A stretch of 64,000 nucleotides of DNA from Asterias rubens (taxonomy: Eukaryota > Echinodermata > Asteroidea > Forcipulatida > Asteriidae). The position numbers and the translations under genes were made by a program. Location of the stretch: positions 8,743,036-8,807,035 of the forward strand of contig NC_047073.1 of assembly GCF_902459465.1 (NCBI RefSeq), given 5' to 3'. A model generated the notes under the pieces. It saw only the letters and a program-made list of their open reading frames with translations. It made no database searches and was not told the DNA's origin. Shown piece by piece: positions 42,201-54,200 of this stretch (position 1 is its first letter; each line of letters begins with the position of its first letter).

Positions 42201-45200
42201 TTGAAGAAAGAGCCATGTTTCAAAGACTGAGTTTGTCCTTCATGTTTGTAGTGACTAATTTTAGAGATCATTCATTACTGTGTTATCTTCACCAAATGCC
42301 CAGACATGACTAATATTTGTTGACACAATTTTTCAAATGGTAAAAACACATTTTTTGTAGAAATAACATGATTGAATGTCTTTCAACATGTGTAACATTT
42401 GAAAGAGTCTATTTATACATGACCTTTAGTCTTTCCAGTTGACTGGATGAAGGTAAAATCGTTGTAAAGTTTGTGTTTGTTTTTCTTTCAGTTTTTCAGT
42501 ATTGGTTTTGGTCCCCAATTTTACTAAATACTTTCCTGCTAAGCTAAATTAAAAATAATTTCCCAGTCACAGATGGTACACTGTATGTGTGTCATATTGT
42601 GGCTAGGTATTCTATTCTTTTCTCAAATCGTTTAAGATTGGAGAAGTCTTCTTGGAAGAAGTAAAACAATCCCCAAAGTGAGAAAGGAACAGTCCACATT
42701 GTATCAAAACACTTAGTTGTGTATTTGAAGGGATGCACAGAGTCTGTAAAGCTCCTGAAATTGTAAACATCTGGGAGGTACTTGGTCTAAAATAAGGGTG
42801 ACCTTGGGTCCGCAAGCTTCTCTGCAAGAATGTTCACACATTAGTCGAATCTCATCCCTGTCAAAAAATGCAGCCTTACATTATTTTCCCTTCTTCCTTT
42901 GACACAGGTGACAACATCCAAGCCCTCGTTCTCCACCTTGCCAACTCCTCCACACTGCATCATGGCATTGAAGAGGATCGTCACGGTAGCATGGTATTCT
43001 TTGATATCCATGGCTTCTACCTGGTGACGTACCCAGCCAGGATGGGCATGATAATCAACATGTGTGTGGTCGGAGCCGTCTTTCTCTTCATCATCTTTCG
43101 ACGCAAGCCAGGTGAGTTTTTCTTCTGTTGTTTTGTTTTTTGTTTTTGAGGGAGGATATCACTGGAAAGTTATCCAAAGGGTTGTTCGAGTTTAGATTAG
43201 TATGGTATTTTGTTTGACACAAATGCTAGGCTCACCCTTAACACTTGCCAGGCATACATTGTCTAGTAAAAACTGCTATCTATCTATCAACACACAAACG
43301 CAACCTCAAGACTCATCTGTTCAATCTGTCAGCTTGCTAGTGACCGGCGCCTTTGAATAGTTCTATTCCAGATACTGTGCGCCTTCGGGAAATTAGAACG
43401 CTCCGGGGAACACCTCGGGATTCGTTGTTTTAACCATAGCACTCGGAGCAGTCAATTTGTATTATACAAATATTGACTGCTTCGAGTGCTATGGTTACTC
43501 GGAGCAGTCAATATTTGTATTATACAAATATTGACTGCTTCGAGTGCTTTGGTTAAAACTATGACTCCCGAGGTGATTCCTGGAGCATTCTATTTTCCCT
43601 CGGCGAATGACTCCCGAGGTGATTCCTGGAGCATTCTATTTTCCCTCGGCGAATGACTCCCGAGGTGATTCCTGGAGCATTCTATTTTCCCGAGGCGAAG
43701 CCGAGGGAAAATAGAGCGCTCCAGGGATCACCGAGGGAGTCATAGTTTTAACCGTTGCACGAGTAAAAGCAGTCAATATTTGTTTTATAACACCCCAAAC
43801 ATTTCTAAATACTGTACTATTAAGTTACAGACCTGAATGCTACAAAACTAAGACATATCATGTGATGCGCTCTAAACCAATGAAAAGGCAGAGTATTGGT
43901 AAGGGGAGTTATAAAAAAATCTTACACTATAGGTTAGCTCTTGTTTTCAGTGAAATGTTCCTCCTTGTTTCCCAAGACCCAAACTATCATGCCTGCATCA
44001 CAGACTGCAAACTATGGGGCATACCATCTGGAATTACTGTTGGAATTAAAGGGAAATTACACAATTGGTAATTGTCAAAGACCAGTGTTCTCACTTTGTG
44101 TATCTCAACATAATTATGAATAAAATAACAAACCTGTAAAAATTTGAGCTCAATTGGTCATCGGAGTTGGAAGAAAATGATGAAAGAAAAAACACCCTTG
44201 TTGGACGAATTTGTGTGCTTTCAGATAGGAATAAAAGACTTCTAGAAGACTTCTAGCTAGAAGTCTTTTATTATTTTAGTGAGAAATTACCTCTATTATA
44301 ACATCTATGCTACTACAGAAGGAGCCGTTTCTCACAATGTTTTATACTATCAATAGCTCTCCAATGCTCGTTACCAAGTTAGTTTTTAAGTTAATATTTG
44401 TTTTGAGTAATTACCAAACGTGTACTTTCCCTTTAACTTCAGAATTTTCTTTTCTGACAGAATACTCGAGCCGGCTAATGTATCTCTCTAAGCTGCTCCG
44501 TGCCGTTGGCGTCATTCTCGCCTCTTACCTCGCCGTCTTAGCGACCTCTGCTTTCATCATTCTTCTCCTTACCCTGACCAATCGTGAGATGTCCTGGTAC
44601 GCCCATCCACCCATTATCTTTGGGCTGTATTGGGCGCCCAGTGTCTACATGATGATCAGAGTGCACCGTTCTCTAGGTGGCAAGCTTCACACGGTAACTA
44701 GTTACTAGTTCTTTGTTTGCTTCACACGGTAACTAGTTACTAGTTCTTTGTACTTGTAACATGTTTAGTTCCAGGTTCTACTTTTACTGTTGTTGTAATG
44801 CATCTGGGCGGGCTCAATGTTTTTATTACCATAACCGAGTGTAATTTTAGACTTTTATTAGAGTTCTTTATTCATTTTTGTCAGGAATCGTTTTTCAGAT
44901 AGAGGTTTGTAGGCTTTGAACCTATCATAAGTTATTTTATTTTCTACTCTTATTGTTCAACTCTTAGCTCTTAAGCTTATTTTTCATTAAAGGCAGTGGA
45001 CACTATTGGTAAATACATTTTGAGAACTTAGTTTTCGAGAAAGAAGTAATTTTCCACGAATTTGATTTCAAGACCTCAGATTTAGAACTTGAGGTCTCGA
45101 AATCAAGCATCACACAACTTCGTGTGACAAGGGTGTTTTTTTCTATCATTATTATCTCACAATTTCAAACACCAATTGAGCTCAAATTTTCACAGGTTTG

Positions 45201-48200
45201 TAATTTTATGCACATGTTGAGATACACCAAGTGAGAAGACGGGTCTTTGACAATTACCAATAGTGTCCAGTGTCTTTAACACTTATTTATAAACACCACT
45301 TGAACCATACATGTAGTTGTGTGCGAACAAATAAATAATTGCAAGGGGTACACACACCACGACTGAAATATTGGTTTGCAAAAAAAACCTGATAAATCAT
45401 CTAAAACAACTTAAAAACTAATCAAATTTATCGTTTGAAGGTGAAATAAAATGTACTTAATTCATCTTTGATGGTAACTTTTATACTTCATCATACTTTT
45501 TCCAGAAAGGTAGCTGAATATAAATGATGTAGGCTTCACTCAGTAAGCTATGGGTTGACATGCTTGGGACCTTTGGCCAATGTACCCTGTAACTCAGACT
45601 CAATCTCGGTCGCAGATTCACAGTCAGGTGGTGGAATGAGTGCCTCACGGTTGGCTTTGCTTCTACGGTCGTACAATGTCGCCACGGACATGCCATAGTG
45701 TCTTTGCCCCAACCCTCAAAACCATGGTAATCCATTGTATAACACATTGTGTGTATGTGGTAAAGATGGTTAGTTTTAAGCAAACTATAGAGGGCGTTGT
45801 AGTTTGAGACAGCTGGGGTGCGTTTTCGCGGTCGCAACCAAACTGTTTTGGTTGAACTTGCCAGTGCTTAATCACTGGCCATTTGACAGAAACAGTTTAA
45901 ATTTGTTACGACCGCGAAAACGCACTGTCTGTGCTAGTTACAGGCAAGTTTGTGTTTGATATGTACAGACCTTATTCATTGACGTTATCTCTCTGGGCCA
46001 TTCGCCCTTTTATCTTTGGGGTTTTGTTGTTGAATGTTAATTTTAATGTTTTTAACTTTTTATCATATTAACTACATTTTTGTACATTAAAGAATAGTTT
46101 GGTATGTTTACAGCAAATGTCTTATAATATGAAATAAATAAATAAACCATTAATATAAGTCAAGATACATGTACCACTACACCAATCTGACTAACCTTTT
46201 AAAATGTCTTTTATATTCATCATGTACATGTAGGTGGACACCAAAGCCAACCCGTGGATCTTGGAGAGCTTATTCTTTGATGCTAGCATGTTGATCTGGT
46301 CCATGATGATTGCTCTCATGACACTCAAGGGGATTGGCTCTGCCTACATGCTCATGATCAGCGTTCTCTTTGCTGTACTCGGACGTAGTGTGCTGTGGAA
46401 ACGGATGACTTCGTTTCAAGAAGGTACAATCAAGACTAAATTTCAGACCTGGAATTTCATGTAGACCACGGAGGCGACAATGGAGTCTATGGCCTCCGTT
46501 GCCCTTGGCCTTGGTGCCCCTTCAAAAGTTTCATCTAAACAAACAAACAAACAAGCGAACACAAAAGTCAGACGATATTCAACCATTTTTATTTTGACAG
46601 GTACACGGATGTTGCCAGTGTTCTTGGCGTACGTCTGCTTCACCATCGTTCCAATGGGTCTGTGGTTGTACCTCATGTTATTAGGGTATGAGATCTTCTT
46701 ACCCATCATGGGACGTTCGGGATCTCTCATCACTCCAGAGCTCTTCATTGGACTGCTCACTTTTGTCGTCACCATCCTCTCAACCAACTTTTTTGTGAGT
46801 ATGAAATTTGTTTTGATTCTCACTCCATGTAATGATTGCTCTTTGTGCAGGGAGATAAGTCCTTGGCAAATGCTTCTGTATATCTGACATTATGCCTTCC
46901 TTCCCCTACTTCTCCTTCCACGTTATGGTGACCAGGGCCCAATTCCATGACTCTGCTTACTGTAAGAGCAGAATCGGCGCTTGCGGAAGCAGGGAATTCC
47001 GTGCTTGCGTCAAGCGTATTTCACGGGTAGGCAGTAAATGTTTGCTTGTGCACATGCTTACTCCACGCTGTTAGGCATTTTTTGTTACACAGCTAGCGCA
47101 GATATTTGCGCTTGCACAGCCAGCAGGGAATGGTGATTGTAACCGCAGAATTCAGCAGTAAACAGAGCCATGAAATTGGGCCCAGGTGATAAGATGAGAG
47201 ACAGGTTCTTTGATGTTTCTCTTTGAGTGCCCTGCTCGTCTCATTCGACCCATACCCACCCTAAATTCATCCTATATCTCAGCCCTAAACCACTATTTGA
47301 AGCTCAACTTTAAAAGTTTCTCATGTCAAAGTGCCGCCCTCTATGTTTTCTTGACAGATTTGTCTGGTATATGCCTGCAAGACGTTGAAGTACACCAGGG
47401 CATTCTTACTCATGTTGTTCCTGGTCAGTCTTGCCGCTGTCCTGGGGTTGGTTGTCTTTCCTTACTCCGGTGATCCGCTAAAGCCAGCTCCGAAGAGAAT
47501 CCTGCTTGAGGTAAAATCTGTGTTCCCCATTTGGAGCACTGATAAATACCTCTTGACTCTTTGCCAAGTTTGTATAACACAAGCTTTGTATTTTGTTTCT
47601 TGATACTCCTAAAAAGTTCTAGTCTGTCTGTCCCTTTTATATGTGACCCGCTCGATCGTAATGATAAATATCGAGTAATGTCTCATTTCATGTTATCTGA
47701 CAGGCCTCAAATTTCCCGGCGGCCACGACGGCCATGGCTGCCGGTGCCCTGCTTACTGGCCGTGGTGCCCCGAGAAAATCGGACATTTTCGCGGCCAAAA
47801 AGGCCGTGCCCTTTTTCTCCGATGGCTGCCGTGCCCTTTTTGAGATCAAAATTTATGTTTTGATACACCACCATCCGTCTGTGTGCACATAAAATCAAAC
47901 ACTTACATGTACATTCTATATTAATACACGCACACAGAGCGCGTCGGTTGAATGCTCATCACACGGAATTTAAACGGACGGCAGCATATCCATGCAGTGC
48001 ATGTGTGTGTGCACGATGCAGAACGAACGACAGACGTGCATCCATAGACATTGTGTACTCGAAGTTTATACACGGGCCGGATGTACTTGCAACGACCATT
48101 TGAGAACAATCGCACTGGTACTCATCTTGCAACACGCGTACCCACGCAAGGTTGTCCATGATGGGTACCAGCTAATCACAATTTCGGTTCCATTCGAGGT

Positions 48201-51200
48201 TGGGCGTCCGCCTATTCCACTGGTATTGTGCTTGTTCACTGGTACTCGTACATGTTTGTGCACGTGGGCCATGTTACGTAAATCACGCATCATGTACATG
48301 AAAGGTACATGTACATGTATGGTACATGTACATGTATGTCCGTTGAATAAATCTCCGCTCTGCACACAGTCAAGTGACAGCTCATTGTTTACGTCCGGCC
48401 GTCGCAACAAAATCTCCGCTGCACACAGTTAAGTGACAGTTCATTGTTTACGTCTGGCCATCGCAACAAAAAATGGATGCATACTTTTACTTCCCATTAA
48501 TCAATAAAATTAAATACATTTAAAAATACTTGACGTTTTTTTGTTAAAGGAAAGCAAAAGTAATGAAATGGTTCATTAAAATAGCCTTCATGGACCTGAA
48601 CAGAAATTGTTTCATGATCTTTATTTTTTATGGCCTTGATGCCCTTTTTGAAATTTTAAGCTGGCCTTGGTGCCCTACCCCATGGCCTTGGTGCCCTTTC
48701 AAAATTTGACAAATTCAAGGCCAAAGTGGCCTTGCCCTAAAAATCGGGAAATTTGAGGCCTGATCTGACACCCGACATAATCATAACAGAAAATTATTGA
48801 AAAATATTGAATTTTTTTTATTTTTTTATTTCTGCACTTTTAGGTTGCCTAAATCTTGATTAAACTTGCAGTGGTCTTACCTTTTCGTCAAAAGATTAAT
48901 AAAGATGCAAAAACAGATGATTTCTGAGCCATGTTTTTGTCCTAATTATAAAAACATGTTTGGAAATAAACTCAAAATAGACAAAATCGCCCCTTTTCAA
49001 TCCGCGATAGCTGCTCAAAGCAAATCGCAAAAGCGCTACCAAGAGATACTTTTTTGAAGCGAGTGACCTCATCTATCTAAATATACATTACGTCAACACG
49101 TTGGGCGACTGCATTGCTTGTTACAGTGGTTCAAGGAAACCCGTTTTCGTCACCTGACCTATTTCATTCATAAAAATTCGCGTCGCGAGATTAGTATGGC
49201 TTACCTATATACCGAGCGAGGCGTCTATTTATCTTTGCAGCGAGGCCGTTACTCGACCCAGTGCTGTTGCTACGTGACGTCATACAAAATGTAGCTTACA
49301 TGTACATACAGGTTTTACATGGCACGCGTAGAGAGCCAAGCTATAACAATCGTTGCCACACCGCCGTGTTTTATCCAGTGGTATGTTTATCGAAGTTCGA
49401 CAAAACAGTGTCCGATTTTCACCAATATTTCGGGGGTTTTCGAGGTTGAATTACTCCAAACCCAAATAATTTTGAATGCTAAAGGAATAATCTTTCAGTT
49501 AAACTTGGTGTTGGGTGAGAAGTATCACTAAAATCATGAGAAACATGCACGGAAAAATTGTGAATGAAATCTGTTCCCTGGTCTTGAAGCAGAGCTAATG
49601 TACAGCCGGACGCGACGAGGGTGATGTAACTGTATAACCCCGGGGAATACGTGATGTGTTTCACCCTGCCATGACGGAACAAACTTGCATTTCAAGTTGG
49701 AAATAACAGCGCAAAACGCTCTAATATTTCAGGTAAAAATTGTCAAATTTATTGTTGAAATTGTCTACACATTATAATTAAACTTATCATTGGGTTGTTT
49801 TTACATTTTGGTCCTACTGTTGGTCCGACTACGCCGGGGTTAAAAACCAATGTTTTCATGCTGCCAAAACATAGGATACGAACTGCCTCTAGCTGCCGGG
49901 CAACCTCGGTAGTCTAGTTGGTAAGACACTGCTCTAGAATTGCAAGGGTCGTGGGTTCAAATCCCACCCGAGTAACATGCCTGTGATATTTTTTCACAGG
50001 ACTCGGGAAAGTACTGAGTATACAGTGCTAACACACATCGGTGTATGGGTAAAAACAAAAATTAATATTCTTTATCCCCGATGCAAATTTAACATCTTAA
50101 ACAATGTTTTCATTTCGTGAAAAATATTATTTTAATGAGTGCGTGTGAGACGTTGCGTTTTTAAAAATTGCTTTTTCTGGTGTTTATGTTTTTCAAAACG
50201 GGTTGTAAAATTAAGCGTCAAGGTCATCGAAAATCCCACATTATGTCGGACAGGAAGGTCGTATGATCTTGATATTGATTGCATTTAAAATGTTAAGATT
50301 TGCTTGATTGGACTAGGATGGTAAACGCAAAAATGAAATTTACTCGATATTCCTCATTACGACAGAGCGGGTCACATTATATGCAAGGCTTCTTTGAGAG
50401 ATATTTTATGATCTTAAGATAATAATTAACTATAAATAATAAACTCTGGGTACAATTTCTTCTTCTTTTTCACCTGAAGATGAGCAGAGTCTACTGTTTG
50501 CAACGTCAAGACCACACCGGCTCTTCACAGAGCCACCACCCCTTCAAAATAAAAAGATTTTACACACTTGGTGTACCCGCAGCTTTACTATTTATAGTTT
50601 ATTCTTTACTTATTTTCCACACCATGAAAGCTTTAAACTGTTAGTATTTGATTATTTGATGTCACACATTCAGTAAGTTAATGAATTTTTGTCAATGTTT
50701 CGCTCCATCAGCATATTTCCCGTACAAAGCACGACCAATCTGGCGCCGCAGTCCGCCATGAATCGTACGTGTCCGTTTTGCCGTTAGACTACTTGGGCAT
50801 TTCGCACATGGAGTCTTACATTCCAGCGTTGAAGGACGCCCCCAAGGCTGTATGCGAGAAAGACATGCCGTACTGTGGCCATCCTTATTATCTACCGCTG
50901 TTGCATGTGTTCAGGTAATTTGTCATTTAAATTACTTCAGCTGTTTTAATCTAAAGCCCGGTTCATCTTTCCTGCGAACGCGAATGCAAAGCGAATTTGA
51001 CGTGAATTTGACGTCACAACCCTCGTTTCGCAGCGATATTCGCAAGTGAGTTGCCTAAAGTTGCCCTGCTGCAAATTATTCTTTGCGAATGTGTGACGTC
51101 GTATCGCATTCGCATTCGCAGGAAGTATGAACCGGGCTTTACTCTGTCTTTTATAATGATTGTTTTAGATTTAGATTTTTTACTTTTTATCTTTGTTATG

Positions 51201-54200
51201 TAAGCAACAAAGACAGATTTTTGGGTCCTTTTCATTGCATTTTCAAAGTCAATTGGAACTTGTTTTTATGGCTTTCGGTTTAACTAAGAATTAGTACATT
51301 GTGTTGAATATTAGATTATTATTTTTCTTTACTATTTGTCTGTGTGGGCTGTGCGGCCATCCCTGCAATTAATGGTTAAATTGTGATTGGTATTTTACTT
51401 ACTGTCTGCTTGTTTCTTTTGTTGTATTTTACCATCTCCTTTTATGGAGATTTGTTTGAAATAAATAGCAACAAAAGTCTTTGTTGGTGTATCTTTTGTT
51501 GATCTTGTTTACGTAATGCACTCACTAACAAATTATAAATAAGGGAATCAATGTGTGGTGAAGAGGTTTTCAACTAGTGGTTTAATCCCAACGAGGCCTG
51601 GTTCTTGATAATTTTACCGAGACGAAGTCGAGGTAAATTATAAAGAACCAGACCTCGGGGGGACCAGGCATGAGAATCTTCCGGTTTAAACCAGAATTCC
51701 GTTTTTTTTCCTTTCAAAATTGTGGTCTCCGAGTTCGATGTGAATTTGCTATAAAATTCGGGGGGTAGGTTTTTGGGGGTATTCATTTGGATTTCTCTAA
51801 TCCCTCTTCTCTAGTCAGACAATGTAAGTTTACCTTTGTAATTGTTATTACCGCGGATCGATCCACACGGCATTCATGAAAAAACGGCACCTAAACAATA
51901 AATTGCCGTCCAGCAGCTGGCCCAGTTTACGGCTTGTGGTCTTCCTGGCATCGCGCATGCATGTAGCAGTAGCGACAGATGTATAAACTTGCCTCATTCC
52001 TCGCTTCGTTTATAGTGGTACGGTTCAATAATGTTTTCGTGTAATGCGCTTGCTGCTCTACAGCAAAGATAACACGTGTGGAGACTTTTGAAAGTCTACT
52101 GAAAAAACAATGCACGTGTTTTGCACCATGTGTACTGTGTACGTGTGTATGTGCAGGTTTGTACACAGGCCATGGAAAACTGGTACCTGTTATTGCCTGT
52201 TACAACCAGCGAAAGATATATTGGGAACCAGCGAACACACTGTACGTCCGGACGACGTGCTTTCTTCATTGGTTCTATTTCTATGTTGGGGTCTAATCTC
52301 AACCTCGTTCCAGTTATACCCTATGCTGAATAACAACCTCTTTCTCAAAAACACATTGCTCTCGCCAAATATATAGGCCTATATATATTTTAAAAGTTAA
52401 TGTTAAAGGCAGTGGACACTATTGGTAATTACTCAAAATAATTATTAGCATAAAACCTTTCTTGGTGATGAGTAATGGGGAGAGGTTGATGGTATAAAAC
52501 ATTGTGAGAAATGGCTCCATCTTAAGTGCCATAATTTTCGAGAAAGAAGTAATTTTCCACAAATTTGATTTCGAGACCTCAGATTTAGAACTTGATGTCT
52601 CGAAATCAACCATCTAAACACACACAACTTCGTGTGACAAATGTGTTTTTTCTTTCATTATTATCTCGCAACTTCGATGACCAATTGAGCTCAAATTTTC
52701 ACAGGTTTGTTATTTTATGCATATGTTGAGATACACCAACTGTGAAGGCTAGTCTTTGACAATTACCATTAGTGTCCACTGCCTTTAAAATCACAAACAT
52801 TTAATTGCAAAAAAATTCTTTTACACAACCGAATTTCAAATCAAGAACCTATAAAAATGGTTGTTGGTGAGAAAAAAAAGAATTTTCAAGGGCAGAAATA
52901 AGGGATAAGATCGTCAAAAAAATAAAAATATTATTATTATTATTTTCACCCTTCTTTTTCTGGAATTGTAACAAAATCGCAGGCGAACCCAAAATTGTTC
53001 GAATTGTTTAAGCTTTACATTCCTTATTATTAAAGGAAAAATCATACAAAAGTAGCTCACTTCTACCTGGAAAAATAGGTATCAGAAATGCATCAGAGAC
53101 ACCACAGAGCTTCTAAAATACCCATAGCTCCCAGGGCCCTTAGGCGGGCCCTGAACCCCGGCCGTAAGGGACTTCGCGCTGCGCGCTCGTGTTGCTTCGC
53201 ACACAAAAATGATGGAATATTGACATTTCCTATCAACTGAATTTTTTCCTGTTTTTTTTTATCATCACCCATTCTCATGCCTGTATTCTCTCTGATGTCT
53301 TTTTAAATTTCTTTGTAGGCCTACTTTTTACACATTTTATTATTTGTTTATTCGTGATGTATCAGCCTTCGAGCTGTTTTTATCGGATTTAATTTTAAAT
53401 TAACCATTTCAATCAAATCTTAGAAGTGACTCTTACCAGAGGAAAATTGCTGTGCTCCTTCAAGAACAAAATTCATTATTGACGGAAGATATATGTTTTG
53501 AACCACAGAGATCAATGGATTCTCCCAGGAGGTGAGCCTCAGATTGATGTTGAGACGACGTTTAAGCTCGATACAAGAATTAAGAAAGATGACAGACAGA
53601 ATTTGACGTTCACTGTCTCCGGTGAGTAGTTTGCAAAGTTACAAACCTGAATAAACTATAGGTAATAGTAAACTTGCCGGTACAACCATGTCATAGTTCT
53701 CTTTTGAGGGAGTGTTGGCTCTGAGAAGAGCCGCTTGGCTCTGAGAAGAGCCGCTTTGATCTTTATGTTTCAAACAGTACTCTGCTTGTCTTCATGAGAA
53801 CCTGAAAGATGAGGGGAGTATACTTTTCGAAATGTCAACACAAAACCAGCTCTTTCCAGAGTGAACACTCCCTCAAAAGAGAATTATTACATGGTTGTAC
53901 CTGCAAGTTCACTTTTATCCATAGTTAATTGTTATCCTTCACACCATGCAAAGTTTCAAACATCACTTGTGTTGCCATTAGATCAGTTCATCTGGATTGT
54001 TGATAATCATGAATTAAGAGCTTCATTTTTACAAATCCCCAAATAATGTAGATGTTACTTTCATAAAATTTTAGTTAATTTTACTTTAATACATATAATT
54101 TTAGTTTGTTACGATTCTCTCCTAAGCTACAAGCTTCTTCAGACTGGTGACTATGTCCAATGCTGATCAACTGCCTAGAGACCTCTATCATAGTGCAGCC

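Larger units (their letters stand above)
47642..50376. mobile_element. 2.7-kb DNA element with TTATA duplications, full of nested repeats
   Basis: The ends TGTGACCCGCTCGATCGTAA and the mirrored TTACGACAGAGCGGGTCACA extend as imperfect inverted repeats of about 50 bases (including AATATCGAGTAA). TTATA lies at 47637-47641 and 50377-50381. Inside are the CAGGCCTC element, ACATGTAC repeats, a 69-bp duplication and a SINE-A. No intact transposase frame is visible. It is the bulk of ERMP1 intron 9. Confidence 0.7.

Noticed and set aside
46443..46887. Overlapping 126- and 135-codon frames on both strands
   Set aside because: The plus frame is ERMP1 exon 8 extended into introns and the minus frame is its mirror.
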